The notes under the pieces were generated by a model. It did no database searches. It had not been told where the DNA came from and saw only the letters and a program-made list of their open reading frames with translations. The position numbers and the translations under genes were made by a program. From positions 62,001 to 126,000 of the forward strand of contig JADDOH010002315.1 in NCBI GenBank assembly GCA_016648135.1: a DNA stretch of 64,000 bases. The letters are read 5' to 3'. The stretch is from Agrypnia vestita (lineage: Eukaryota; Arthropoda; Insecta; Trichoptera; Phryganeidae). Below are positions 33,101-48,100 of the stretch, piece after piece. How positions within the stretch are numbered: position 1 is the first letter of the stretch; every line of letters starts with the position of its first letter.

Positions 33101-36100
33101 CAAGTGCATACACCTGAGCAATCTGCATCTGCGCTTGTCATGTAGCAATGCAATTACATATATAAAAATATTTCAATAATTTTAAACAAAAGCAGACTTC
33201 AAATCTGTCAATAATTTTGAATATGGAACATAGACGACTGAAAACAGGAAAATCAAAGTATGCAAGTACCGACTTATCACAATCGACAAGTAGGTGCTTA
33301 TTTACTTTTTAAGTACCGAAATTAATAGAGTTACGTCTATGGTCAGAACAAAAAATGTGCAGAAAAAATTATGGCTGGATCACTGGGTTAGGTAGTCCTC
33401 TTCTGCTCCACCCATCTTTTTATTTATGAAAACCAGAACAGATTCTAGAGTTTTGAAATTACTGGCCAAATATCTGTAGGGTGGTTTCGAACCAACAATA
33501 TCAGCTTATGGTAAATGTACTTCCGGGTTTGAGGTGTATTGTAAAAAATGTGGTGACACAGTTGGGGTAAATAAATAAACAAAAATATGGTTTGTACATT
33601 TCATCGTTATTATTCTTAATTATAAAATTCAAAATAAAATTATTAAAATCTGTACATAGTGGCTGTAAATAACACTGAAAATTTAAATTCAGTATGGTTA
33701 TAAAATAAATCATGCAAGTAACAAAGTTCATGTATGACAGTCATTACACACTATTGGTGAAAAAGTGGACAGTAATTTGATGCAATTTATTTTGCATTTT
33801 TATTATATGAAACCCTGTGTTGCTAATATTTGCGTTTGAATTCTCATATTACTGTGTATATTACAAAAATGTGTTCTTAAATACAAAATCATTTATCACC
33901 CAGAGACTTTCCCTCCAAATATACATATAAGTATTAAAAAATCTAGTGCAATTTTGAATCTATTTATCAATCGTACATATTTGTTTAATATTTAATTGAG
34001 CATTTTATAGATACAAGTAATGAGATTTAAATTATTTCCAATTTGATACCAAACATTTAATCATTTTCGAGGTTGCTCCAAAACATATTATACATCACTA
34101 TTTTTAATTATCCTTTGTTCCCCCCAACAATGTTAACAACTGAAAAGTAAAATAAAGTAAAAACGGCTATAAAAATATCCATGTAAAAACAAACAGAAGC
34201 AGTAAACACACAGACGCTGTGTAAAATAAACATATTACAATATAATCATAATAAAATAGGTAATTCATTTGAGGTAGATAATTATCATTCCATACACATT
34301 CTCCAGCGGGTGTATGAAAAATAAAAAAGAATATAAAATATGGAATAAGTTTTGATCAACGGACAAGAAGTCCCGGTAAATTAGGACTCCTTGATACTAA
34401 ATAAATCTGTAAGAATGCAAAAAGGAATGTGCACAGTATGAAATTGATAAATAGATGGATTGTATTTGGTTCAGACAATATATTGATGAACCTTCCTTAC
34501 CCGTGTTATACTTTCATAAGCCGTAGCAAATTAACTAACTCCGCTTCAACATCACTTCAGTTCCACCAAAGTCTCCATAAAATCATGTGCGGAAAATGTC
34601 GTTTGCATATCATAATACTAATATTTTAATTAAAAACATTTTTGTGCCAAAATATTCATTGGATGAATGAGAGTTTACAACGGTAAATAAAAAATCTCCA
34701 TATTAAAAATGTTTATCGAAGCTGCTTTTTCATTTTTAATGTATAAAAACTATTTATTTTAAAATATCGAATTCATAAAAAGTTTATCTTAAAAATGAGT
34801 GTATTCAAATAAAATAATATTATTTCCAATAATGTACTAAATTATTTTACATTAGTATAACAAAAATAAATAGTTCAGGTTGGTTAAAATAACTAAACTG
34901 AGCTGCTGCTAACTGGGGAAGCGAGCCTTAGAATAGACTATGTACACGCATAAACACTGAAATGGGAGAGCACATCTTGCTCATCACAAAGTTCCAACAT
35001 TGCATTTACGTCAACACAAAACTTACGAATCATGTAAAAAAATAAGTAGCACAAGGAAATGGCTCGAGCAACTGTCTAAGTCTGGAAAAATCATAACATA
35101 GATGTGGAAAAACACGATAGTACATACTTCATTGAAACTTGATAAAATATGAGGTAATCGTTGACATCTTAAAACCTGTTTAAAACATAATAACTAGTGT
35201 TTACCTGGGGAACAAGCAAATACAGATTTGTCGAAAATCCTAATCCTTTGCATCAATAAACAAATTGAAAATGTTGCTACAAAATATTATAGACTTTTGC
35301 GACAAACATGCAAGCTTGTTGACTTCCAAAAAAAACAATATAAAAAAGTTTTGAGCAGTATAGCAAAAATCCATGTAACAATGATCATAAATTATTATTT
35401 AAGTACATACATGTTGATGATCAAGTAGAGAAAACGTTCTGTTGCAGTGCAGCTCGGTTGGATCATCTCCTCTAGAACACATCCCAAACAAACATGTGTC
35501 TACGCTCCCTAAGGAGATTCAAAATATTATCATTTTTTATATTATACTACTTATCCTCCATTGATTGACTTTTAACGAGGTTTTATTTAAGAGACTCGAT
35601 TTCTTACTTTCTGCTTTCTATAAAACTCTTTAAAAAGGCTTAGCAATGTTTATATATTTATTGAAATATCAGTAAGAACTAATTCATTTTAATGTTCTTG
35701 TTAAAACGAAACAGAAATCAGTCTGAAATGGTAAATATTTAAATTCAAAATTTAATATAAAACTTTTTCTATCAAGTCGAGAAGAAGCACATCAAGTATA
35801 GTGAGACATAATTCAAATGAAAATAATGGAGCCAAAACTAAACATTGACATTTCAAAAGAAATTGATGATTTTAGTTAGGGGGAAATAAACGAATGCAAA
35901 ACATTATTGTATTATTTTTCAATCATTTGACTTATTGATAGTAAAATAAAATAAATCCATGAAATCACGTGGCCAATTTACTGACATTATTTAATATGAA
36001 AGAAAATATGCAAGTAAAATATTATTACCAAAACCATTTTGTCTGCAATGTGCGATTGAGAAAATAATAAAGTATTTAATATGTATTGGGCACAAACTTC

Positions 36101-39100
36101 TTTGGTGCCCTCCGTGTCAATATAACCGAATCACACTGCAAAAGAGTTTTGACTGTACTTATAAAAGTTAATATTAGGTAAAAGATTCTTAAATTAATTA
36201 AGCAAATCACCACAGTACACAAATTCTATTACATATATATTCATCTAAAAATCCACAGGATTGTCTAATTTTATTTAAAAATAGACAGAATATTAAAAAG
36301 CAAAGTATAGCAATTGATATCTATTAATTAAGTATTATATTTTGAAAGATCTATTGTCATTTATCCAGAGGTCGACTACATTCATCATTGATGGTTTTAT
36401 ATAGTAAGAGAGAGACAAGATGGTATAAAGCGATAAGAGCAAGAAAAGATCATCTATTCATTTACAGTTCTGCAGATGTCAGATACATGTTTCTTATGCA
36501 GGACTTGAGTAGGATTTGTTGACTTGTGAGTATAATAATAACTGAAACCATAATCATTTAAAAGATATATGTGTGTACGAATATACATTAAATAGTAATT
36601 TACTATTTGAACTACCTATTACTAATATTAACCAATTTGTTTTTAGTGCTATCTGTCATCTGATCTTAATTGTTTTATAAATATAAGTGAGGCTTCATAA
36701 ATCAATATATTTTTTTAGATAAATGTACATTTGAATGTTTTTTTTAACTTTCTGAAGGTATGATTTAGCAGTCTTCTTCCGGATTTTGTGAAGCTTTTCA
36801 AATCAAATATATTTATACGGTTTTTGTATAAAGGCTAAACTTAAAGGGGTTTAACTAAAAATGGCTAATATTACCCTTAACCCTTTCCACTCCAATGATT
36901 TTTTGTTTTTATTCCACTTTTTTTTATTTTAGGTTTTTTTCTTTCTTAATATAATGAAATTTTCTTATGTCAAAACTTTTCTTTTGAGAGTTGTTATATG
37001 AAACTATATTAAAATTCTAAATTCTAATCTTAATAATTAATTTCGGTAAGATAATTTTCAAAACAAATCCCGGGATGAAGCAAAGGTTTTGCAAAAATAG
37101 CATGTTTCCATCCTTTATTTTTCTATTGGAGCACACAGCATAATTTTTGTGCTTCCCCCTAGTTGTAAATAAATAAAGGAAGGGATTCCATCAAGACTCT
37201 CCGTATCTGCTACGACTGCAGGTTTGCGATTTATTCAGGGAGCTCTAAGCAGGACCGTAGCAGGTATTTCAGTGTTTTTGTGCCATTCTAGAATGTCTTT
37301 CAATCGTTTTTAAAAAAGTTTAGTAAAAAAAAAATCCTGTTTTTAAATTGTCTGCAAAGAGATGTCACTCAACATTGGAGTGGAAAGAGTTAAATTATTA
37401 TAAGAATAAATTTCAGCTAACAAATTATTTCTCCGCAGTGAAAATAAACCCTATAATGAACATGATTTATTATAAATTTGATTTGCAACTCACTTAAATT
37501 TTCTAAAAAAACATTAATAATACATTTTAATAATATATTTTCAAATTTATATCAAGATTGTACTCTCCATTTAATTGAATTCAGCATCTTTATTGACACT
37601 GAAGGATGAAAATAAACATAAAAAATATGTATCATTTACTAACCCTTTCCATGCCCACGTCGTTGTATACACGATGCGAGCCTTGAATACGTTAATAAAA
37701 TAAAATTTTAAAAAGTCTGTCATTTTAAATGTCAAAATAAATTATTAGATATATATTTAATTAAATTCATCCTTCAGTTTTAATAGTACACAGCGCATTC
37801 TCTCAATGCAATCGGAAAGCAGAATTTTTTTTTAATTTTTGAAATCCATGTGGATATGAAATTCATGAAAGATTATTTTTTCAACTAGAGATTCAAGAGG
37901 AAAAATTATCTTTTTTCCGCTTGAAGCTTATGTTGCGCTGATTTTAAAAGAAATTGTATGAACTTTTAATAAAACGTGCATCAACTTTGTAAGGTAAGGT
38001 ATGTACTTGGAAAAACCTTATAAAAATAGTGACCTGCCAGCACAAGTTAATTTATAAATATAAAGATTATTATCTTTAGCATTTCAAACTGTCAAGGTAT
38101 CGGATTCAGGTAATAAAGCAACTTTATACATCAAGTTGCACACTCAATAATATTATTATTCACACATTTGTACATTCCATTCATTGATAACAGGTGATTT
38201 GCTCTCTAATATAACTAAAGGCTAACATACAATACAGATTAACATATATACCCAAGCAAGGTAAGAACACGACTCTTGGGTTTCGGGAATACTGGTGCTA
38301 TTAACAAACTTATGGAAAATGGAAACTTTTAGTAATAATAAATACACATCTTTTCAGTAGAAAAGAGTACAGCGCAATGTCTAGGACTAATCCTAGTTAG
38401 GTAATTTCATCGAGTCCCTATTATTATTTTGTCTGAAGCTTATAAATATGAAACAGTTATTTGTACATAAACAAGTTTTATTACAGTCATAAAATCAGAT
38501 AAACTCAATAACCAGTTAAATAAAATTAAAATAGGCCAAGTGGAAACATTTATAAAATATATACCGGCAATTTCCCTTTAATATAAGAAATGGTAACCTC
38601 GCTTTAAGTTAGAATATTAGATACAAAACCATTCGGAGGACATTTATTAATTAACCAAAATATTTTCTTGTAAATGGTTAATATTGGGAACTAAAATTCA
38701 TAATATTCAATTATGAATTTATTATAAAATTATATTTTTCCAAAATCCTAAACACAATAAACATTATATACACCTCCACATTCGAGGCTAAAATAAGAAT
38801 TTTAAAAAGTGTGATTTCAATAAACAGTGTCTCAGCTCTAGTTCTTAAAATTCTGCATATTCTCTCCAGATATCTGCTTTATAACTCGCAATATAATTTG
38901 ATGGTTGAATTGTTTAAACCATTACCTTTTCCTAACATTAGATTTTTGTAATCTTAACAGTATTGTATACATCACCTTATAGCTTAATATTTTAATTTAT
39001 TTTAAGCCTTACATCTAATGCATAAATGGATATGTACAAAACAAAATTTCTAACTCCAAAAATGAAGCGTAACACAAAATACTAAATTAATCATTTCGCA

Positions 39101-42100
39101 TTTCTTTAGCGGGTTTGCGTAGAATGGTCCCACGTCCGGACTGACATTTTCATCAATAATAGGAACCATGACTAACCTTGTCAATGAACTTATTCTGTCT
39201 TAGGCGATTCTTATGAAATGGTGATAAGCAAGTTTAACTCGGGAGAAAAACAGACCGTTTGATTTAGCACTAGTAGCAAGTCATACGAGTAGCTTTAAAA
39301 ATACATATTACATATACAAATAATTTGTGGTTTACAGATAATATTGCTTTTTTCACACTGATCTCAATTCATTCACCTGCATCAACTTCATCACAGGCTT
39401 TCAATTTGCTTCGTGCAGTGTTCAGCATATCAATTATGTATTGTTAGATAATGAAGTTTAGAGGGATTGAAAAATTAATTATACACCCCTCTCAACACAT
39501 TGTTCTAGTGAGACAGGCACAGTACAACTTTTTAAAATAATCTTGACTGATTAGATAATAAATTAAATAATTTTATAATAAAATAATATATTAAAATTCA
39601 CAAATATTGTATAATATATTACATTAACGCATCTATATTATTATTTGTCAACCGTGAAAACCCACGTGCATTTTAAAAAACAGGACTAACAATATCCAAG
39701 GAAAGAAAAGACGTTTCTTAAAAAGTTGAAATTGATAATAGATAGATATTTTATAGTAATATAAAAATATTTAAATACATATTCACCTATGTGACTTAAA
39801 TAAAAGGCAAACACCTTTTGTGTAAAGGAGGGTTTAACTATGTAGAATAAAAGAGGATTTAGGCCATTTCAAATAAGAAATCAGTGTTAAGATTACTAAT
39901 TACATTAAGATGTACTAATTTCTTATGTCAAAAATATCACATCAAATCAGGTTTGACAGCTCGAGAGCCATTGTGCACACGTATTTGTTATTTTGATTCA
40001 TGCGGTGGACCGGGAACCACGCCACAGACAGAAAGTAAGTCTGAATGTTTAAATTTTTATTTTTATTCAATTTTAAACAGTATAATAGGCCACATTGCTT
40101 TCAAAGACGAGTAAATGAGAATCACGATCCATTCCAGCACTGACAATTAACAAATAGATCTTGATAACGATGAAGCATTTAATGGCCGATCATATCTCTT
40201 AGTAATTTTTCCGTTTATAAAAAAATTTTGAAGCCATTTTTAACTGTTTTTTTTCAGATTTTCAACCTGGCTGGCATTATAAATTTTAACACAAACAATG
40301 ACTACATTCAGAGAAAATAATTCCTCCGAGTATACAATGTTTAATAAATTTTATTAAATGTTTATGTCCAAATAAACCATTTTTTAAATATTGTTATGAT
40401 TTAGTAAAATTAGAATTATTTGACATACGAAGTTGCTACATCTTAACAACATACCTAGTTAAAATTAATTATTTGATCAATTTTATCTAAGTAGAAAGTA
40501 CAAATTTACTGATAAAAAAAAGCGAGAAGATAAAATTAGTCTTCTTGATGCTTCATTGTAATAATTTTGACGTTTATTAAATAACAGACCCTTTCGAATT
40601 TTCAATTTCTCGACAGTGTACTTGCCAAAAATAAAATTAACTCCCCCAAAGTACACTAGGAAAGAACAAAGTACAATTTTGAAAAAAAAATCCATAAGCT
40701 CTTAAGCATTAACTTTACACAAAAGAAATAAAACTAACTATTATCATCCTCTATGCCTGAATATTATTAATACAGATATTGTAACCTTTTCTTCCGCAAA
40801 CGTTATTAAATTGTGTCGGCAGTACAATTTGTCAACAGCACTCGCAAAAAAGAAGGGAAAAAGATTTTGAATGAATTGCCGGCTAAAAAGATTATTGTTA
40901 AAATAGAAGACTGGATGAAAATGTTAACACTGACTTACCTACTGCGTTTTTACTCATTTATAGTCGATGCAAAACAAACCGTACATGTTATGATTAACTT
41001 GGATAATGAAAGCATTACTAGAAAAGCGTAAATATTAAATAAACGATTCATATTGATAATACTTAATGAATGCTTAATATGTCGATGTATCCATGTAAAA
41101 AATGGCCAAAGGCATATGTTAATGGAAATGAGCTTTTCCAGCCCTGCCTAGAAGCCGATTGATTTTATATAATTTAAAAAGGAGTAGGTACGTTTTTCAA
41201 TAAGCACTGAAAAATATATGCGCCTTTAAAATTACTGTACCTCGTAAAATATAGATTATAATTATTACAATATTTTGAAATCAGGTACATCAGGGTCTTA
41301 CTTAACAGTTAAATATGTATTGTTACAGAACTAAAAAATACATACTCGAGGTTTATTTACTTCTTGTCCATACTTCTTTTGCTTACAGCACAGACGTCCA
41401 TTAGTTTTACTGAATGAAATTTTATATCTACACTAGACCTAAAAATATTTTTATTTTATTCAACTTTTGATAACAAATAAGTAGTGAAAAGGGCCCACCG
41501 AAAAGTAAAGACATATTTATGAAAATCATTATTGGCACAGAAACCTAGCTCAAACCCAGGGAAAATGTGTATTCCAAGTAGGGAAAAACAAAGAGGAAGA
41601 AAGATGTGTGTGTGTAAGAATGAAAACCATAACTAGTAAAATCAGGTGTGTTCAGACAAATACGCAAATAAAAACCGGCAATTTAAAAAATGATATACAT
41701 ATTCATAAATCAATCAGATATTTAAATGTCTAATATAGCAATTTTTCATTTTGTAAAAAATAAAACTAAAAGCCATGAAGCAGAAAATGTTCCGTGTAAG
41801 TACAAGCTGCCATCGAAACAAAATAAATTGGGGGTGAGCAAAGGCGTATGTCTATATGAGAAGAAGAAATAAGAATGAGTTTGGCCCGGTTAGTTTAAAC
41901 GCTGTTTTGCTGCTTATTTTTCAGGCATATTTTAGGTGACTGCAAATATTTAAATGAAACTTAATTATAATTATTTATTGTTTTATCTTCAAATACACTA
42001 AACCTATCTACACAACTAACTTGGTACCTTACTAATGCTGATAAAATGAAAAATCAAAACTAGGAACCGAAAATGGAATAAAAAATAACTTGTATATCAA

Positions 42101-44583
42101 AATGCAATTACAAAATAATAAAAAAAAATATCAGGTATACCCGCAATCATCCGATTAATCTAATTTTACAATAGATACAACTAATATTTATTCTTAAGTT
42201 GTTATACAAGTAGTTTAAAATAAGATTACTCCTATTTTGAAAGAAAAATATGGATGTAATACGTGTAATAGATTGAAATAATTTATTCACTTTATTTGGA
42301 AACGAAATAGATGTCAACAGAAATGTGGATTTAAAAATAAAGGTAACAAAAAATAAATTAAAACATATTTTACACCGAGCGAGAGGGCTGTTTAACTTTC
42401 CAGACCCAAATTTCACTATTCTTTGTACGTTTGGTGCATTTACTTGGTAATCAATAACTGCACTTGTAGTTAATGAAAGTTTAAAGGTGAACATTATTAG
42501 GTGAGTATTAGAGATAAGTTGACAACTCAACCCGGGGATGAAGTCGGCACAACTCTACAAACATTAGTTCCGTATAACTGCCGCTACATCTACTATTTCA
42601 TTTTAAAACTTTTCTATAGTTTTACCATCAAACCAACACAGGTTTAGACTGTTGTAACTTTACTTTAAAAATGCGGCATTTTTTTCGGAATCGCACAGAT
42701 CAACATGGTTTTTGCGGTTATTTAAATTCCGTGTTCAAATAATAATGTTAAGCTAGGCTTACAAAGAGGAATAATATTTTTATATATTTTAGGCAATACA
42801 AGTTTTTCTATTATGGTACGATTAAAGCCGGCGCAGTACAGTTTAGTATATTCTCTGCACAAAGTTGATGGCTTCAAATTGTTTTACCGCCCAGGCAGTT
42901 ATACAGCTACATTGTTTGTAGGAAATAAAAAAAATAGATTCTCGTTGTTGTAAAGAATGTGGTAGCTAAAAAAATTTAATACTTGCAGAGTTTCCCCCTC
43001 CAGACTGACTCCCTCCAATATTAATCATTTTCTATTTAATTAAATTTATACTAATAGAAAATGCATTATTTTCCCGTATTCTTATTTGTGGTAATCTAAT
43101 AAATATGATTTATTATATGCTGATTGTTGGCGACCACTTAATTTCATACATAGCCTTCTTCGAGACACATATTCCATACAGACTCTGAATTGACAATGAT
43201 GAAAGATTATTTAATTCCTAGCAATGTCAAATCTCTACTTACAGCCACGACACAGAACACTTTACATTTATAACGGACGACATTGAATGAAATTAAGCCA
43301 ATATTATTTCTATATTCAATATTACATATTATTTCCAAAATACGAGAGCACTCTTATATGTTTCACCAAAACTGTATTTGTGTTTCTAATCAAAAGATAA
43401 ATCCTACATTTTTTCCTCATCATTTATATTATTCTTTCCAATGGAATTAACATCAATAATATGAAAGTATCTACACATCTACGCTACTTGACAATCAATA
43501 AACGGGTTTCTATTATTTTTGTCAAGGTAAGTAAGAAAATGTAGTTTAATTAGGTGGAAGGGATAATACAAGAAGGCTTCCGCTATCCTGTTCTTTAATT
43601 AACAATTTACTCCATAAAACACCAATTCAAGGAGATAATAACACCCATCTAACATCAAACTTGCAACTTTCTTATAAACACTTCTTATTCATAAAGATTT
43701 AAAAACTTTCCTCAATGAGTTTGAAGTCTTGGATCTGCTAACTGAATCTCGCAAAACTAATTTAAAAGAGTTATTACAGAAAGCATTGCAAAATAATGAA
43801 TAACATTTTAATATAAATCAAATTATGGTCACTCTTACTGAATAAGAACAAAAAGTTAACTCCAAATTAATGTTATCTTAAAATTATTTCCACATCTCGG
43901 AAAGTACAACCAGCTTTGAATGAATCAACTGTTTTATTTTCATTATTTAAAAAATCTACACCATTTCAACATTTACATTTAGAGTCCACATATTTCAACA
44001 TCAATAAAATATTGACTTAATTTTTCTACTTTAGTCACACATTTAACATAATAAGAATGAGAAGAAGGGAGAAGGAACGTGACATCCAACATGAGGTATT
44101 TCACATAAAGATTAGTTAAACCACTTCCATGTTCCAACACGACAACACACAATACCTAAACACATATTTTCCCAGATAACACTTCAATAAAATTCACATC
44201 TAGATATAGAACATCTAATTCGTATCTCTACCGTCGCATACTTTTTGCAAAGCCATATAAACTGTCAGTATTGATATTATCCTTTGGAGCTGTAGTCTAC
44301 GCATGTAATAAATAAAAAGGTAATGGTTAAAAATTGCTTTTGTAATTTTATCACAAAGTTTCTCAAATGAAAACACGGGTGTCCGGGTGTCCACAACCTA
44401 CTTGCTAAGTTTGTGAACGAGGGCTCCACGAAAAGTTAAAATATTACTTAATCTATCACCCAAACATTCTCTCTTCATAAAGTATACACCAAACAGAATA
44501 TTCGTGTTTGCTACCGCCGCACCGCCTTGGCCGCCTGCCATCGGTATAATTCCTTTATCTACAGCAGAGAGCTAACACCCGTG
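33101..44583. other. Long AT-rich, repeat-poor region 3' of the Ig/FN3 gene
   Basis: About 11.5 kb with no credible exons and, apart from the TTAA-flanked MITE at 36881-37389 and a lone terminus at about 37643, no recognisable mobile elements. The right part must hold the 3' UTR of the minus-strand receptor gene, and a long 3' UTR is possible. Short frames here are AT-driven. Confidence 0.45.
36881..37389. mobile_element. piggyBac-type MITE with TTAA duplication
   Basis: TTAA | CCCTTTCCACTCCAATG at the left and CATTGGAGTGGAAAGAG | TTAA at the right. TTAA target and CCCTTT-type termini are piggyBac traits. 509 bp, no transposase. A related single terminus (AACCCTTTCCATGCCCACGT) sits at about 37643. 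Confidence 0.75.
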
Positions 44584-45180
44584 TCACCCGTTGGGACCGA
44601 GGGCGGGTGCCAGACGTCTGGTGCTACCGTTCTCCCGATAATCTAACGTCACAATTGCATCTACTGAAGAATTGTTCTTGGCATTCTCTAGTTTCGTATT
44701 TAAACCACTCTTATTCAAAATACACTTTTCTGGATTTGTATCCTCCTTTTCATTTTCTGAATAATTTTTAGCACCAGATTTTGTATCTAATATCATTACT
44801 TTGTCATTTTCCATAATGTCATTATTTAAACATTCTTTAACTCTTTTAATATTTGTAACCTCGGAATTGGAATTCCTGTCAATGTGTACTTGAATACCGT
44901 TTACAATATCGGAGGCATTGTAAGGACTGTTACAGTTGGAAATACAATTTTTATCAATCGACACATCGGGCTTGTGACCAATAGGCATTGTAGAGACGGA
45001 TAAAACCTCGGAGCAAACCTGATCTGCGGAGGTATCAAGAGTAACGTCACCTTCCAGGATGGTCTCCACTGTCATGTCTGGGAGCTCCTCATATCTGGAT
45101 ACATCAAGAGTGCCATCAAATACTGGAACCGATTTCTTTCCGAGAAGAGGCCGACAGTTGCCATTTGGTAAGGGTACAAA
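44584..45180 (-). CDS. Receptor terminal exon, cytoplasmic tail
   Basis: The acceptor ATTTTCCAG precedes TTT GTA CCC. It encodes 198 residues: FVPLPNGNCRPLLGKKSVPV, FDGTLDVSRYEELPDMTVET, then a polar Asn/Asp/Ser/Glu-rich stretch, ending RRLAPALGPNG and TGA. No catalytic domain. The RYEELPD segment is a possible short interaction motif, inferred only. This exon is the largest of the gene. Confidence 0.85.
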   Translation of the reverse strand, partial: FVPLPNGNCRPLLGKKSVPVFDGTLDVSRYEELPDMTVETILEGDVTLDTSADQVCSEVLSVSTMPIGHKPDVSIDKNCISNCNSPYNASDIVNGIQVHIDRNSNSEVTNIKRVKECLNNDIMENDKVMILDTKSGAKNYSENEKEDTNPEKCILNKSGLNTKLENAKNNSSVDAIVTLDYRENGSTRRLAPALGPNG

Positions 45181-48100
45181 CTGGAAAATATAACAGATAA
45201 GTACCTATTCAAATTACATGTTTATCATTTTATGCAAGTTGTATTGAAGCGAATAAATTTTTCATAATCGATATAAATTACTGCAATCATAGTTCAACTT
45301 TTTGAAAAAATAAAATCAGAAAATTAAAAAAAAAAATGCAAACTTTGACATTGCATATCTCCATTGATTTTCTATTGATATTTAGGTCCATTGATAATTA
45401 GGTCATGGTTGCTTGAACATTTTCAACTCATTATCAAGACAAGAATCCACCTGTAAAGTTGTTGCCACTAGATATGAGACCACTGTATAAGGATTAATTA
45501 AATTAAAAGCAAATGCATCAAAGAAACATACATTTTCTCATGTTTTTATAATTATAAATTCGAGCATAAAATCTGAAAAACTAAGGGCCGGTTGTTTCAA
45601 GTTGAATTAAAGCATTGTTCGTTTAAAGCATAGATTTTTGCATTTTCTACCAGACGATCCGTTTTCGTAAATATTTGTGCTTTAAATGAATGCTTACTTT
45701 AATCTAACTTGAAACAACCGGCCCTAAATAATGTATGTTGTAAACTAAACATGTGTTGGGTTATCCTGGTTTTTTAGTAGTTTTAGATAGAAGAGGGAAT
45801 GTTGAGAAAGATATTGAGAGGAGAGTGACTGGTTGGAATAGGGTGAACGGTGCTTTGAACGCGATAATTTCTAATAGAAATATGTCCACCGAGGTAAAAC
45901 TAGCGGTACATAATGGAGTTCTGGTACCGACACTGATGTATGGAAGTGAAGCCTGGAGCTGGCAGAAGAGGAACAAAAGTAGACGGAACGCAGTGGAGAT
46001 GAGATCCCTTAGACTTGTGGCAAATCCATTTGTGATAGAGTAAAGAATGAAGATATTAGGAATGAATGTAAAGCTGATTTTAGCATAATTCATAGAATAA
46101 AAACAGGGTCACTCAGGTGGTTTGGGCATGTTGAGCGAATGAATGAGGAAAGAATGGCAAGAAAGATATATAATACAAGTGTTGACGGCGCCAGAAACAG
46201 AGGGGGACCGCGGAAGATGTGGCATGACCAGATTAACCAGAAACTGGAAGATGGTCCCGTTAGAAGCCTCAACAACCGTCGAGCTTGCGTGCGAAGATGT
46301 ATGAATGGGGATGAGGCGAGAGTTGTTTGTCAGGACAGAAGAGTATGGCGCTCTATCCTCTCTACTGGTAAGTAAGTAAGTTAAAATCATTTATTTGTAA
46401 ATTCAGTATATGTTTTATCAATCAGTGTCATCATTTTAACTGATGACCTTTTTCCATCTCTTCTTGAAACTTAATAAATTAATTTGAGTGGTTTTGGCAG
46501 TACTTAAAATTTGATAAATTTACACCATTGTAAAAATCGAAACAAATGATATTCATATACGAGTATATTCTGAAAGTATTGAGGTCCAAATTTTATAGTG
46601 GATGCACTGAAACATCCCATCCAATGTAGGATGTAGGAAACGGAAAGATTTTATTATTAATTTTTTTAAATATCTTCGGTACTACTTTCTGCATGTTGAA
46701 TCATCTACGGTATCAGTACAACGTGTTTTTGCCTTTTTTGGAACCAAAAAAGGCATTATGCGCAAGTAATGAGGTATGGCGAAGATTTATTTTCTGACAT
46801 GTTGTAAATTTCATAAAGAACACTATACTCGCCGTCCACAAAAATTTCATTAAAATGACCGCTTAAAAAAGTTCATTAAAATGACCGCTTAAGTGTCTCC
46901 TCTCTAATAACAAATAATATCTCTTGTGTGAATTTAGTAACGGATTGAAAAGGTGATGATATGCCACCAAGCGGAGAAAACGGGATTATATAGTATGTAT
47001 AAATACATACTTATATTACATCCCGATAAATGTAATGTCAATAAATTAATATTTCCAAAGCATCAAAAAATACCACACCAACTATATTTAAATAAATTAG
47101 TCAAACATTATCGAAGTTTGTTATTCTAATGGATAATTTTTAAATTTTGAAAATACTAAGAAAGATAAAGATTTATTTTAATACTCACTCGGGGATTCTC
47201 TGTAATACGAACATGACCATTAAGCAGCGGTTCACCAACTTCTCCACCCAAAGCCACCTCAGATTCAACACCATTTATATAAACCACTCCGCCCTTAAAT
47301 ATATACAATACATCAAATTTGGAAAAAATGACAATTAAAAACAAATACTATCTGGTGGTGGTTTCAATTTATTTTCATTCCGTAAACACAGTTCTTGGCA
47401 TTCATGAAAAAATTAATAATGTTCCTTAATATTATAGGATGTAGATCTGTCATATTGTTACTACGTTACGGTCAGCACTACCAATAGCCGGAACCTGTTC
47501 AAGTATCAAACTCATCGAGTCATTTGCTTGAAATGTTGAAAATCATATTTGTAACACAGTAAAACCATGTTAATTCGTACCTCGATAATTCAAAATTCAT
47601 CATAATTCAAAATTTTAAAAATGTAATTTAAGTAATTTCAAGATAATTCGAAAACCCTGGTAATTCGTAATTTAAAATAATTTTTAGATACTTGCGCCAC
47701 AATTTTTTTTTTAATTAGAGATGCGAACACGGAATACGTGTCACATCAATATTCATACTATTTTCAAACTAAGCTAAACGCTTGTTCTATGTTTAGTTAT
47801 AGTTGCGTAGTTTGATAGTTTTAGTTTGCGGCGTTTGCTACTAACTACTAACCCCTCGTACCTGATTAATTTAAAATAATTTTTTAGGTCTTTTAATCCC
47901 GCTTCGGTTCGATTATCTTTTCTAATAACTGTGTGTCTCGCAATAATCTTTAATTTTGTTTAGAAGAAGCAATTTTGGAATATTTATTATGCTTATGTAA
48001 ATATTGTGACACTTCTATTTCTGAAGTACCCGATATTAACATATGTATTTGCTGTTCTCACTTGCAAAAAAAATCAAATAATTTTTTTCATTTTTTACAT

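Noticed and set aside
40483..41031. Frames on both strands in the repeat-poor region
   Set aside because: Phe/Lys/Leu-rich composition typical of AT-rich non-coding DNA; no homology or splice context.
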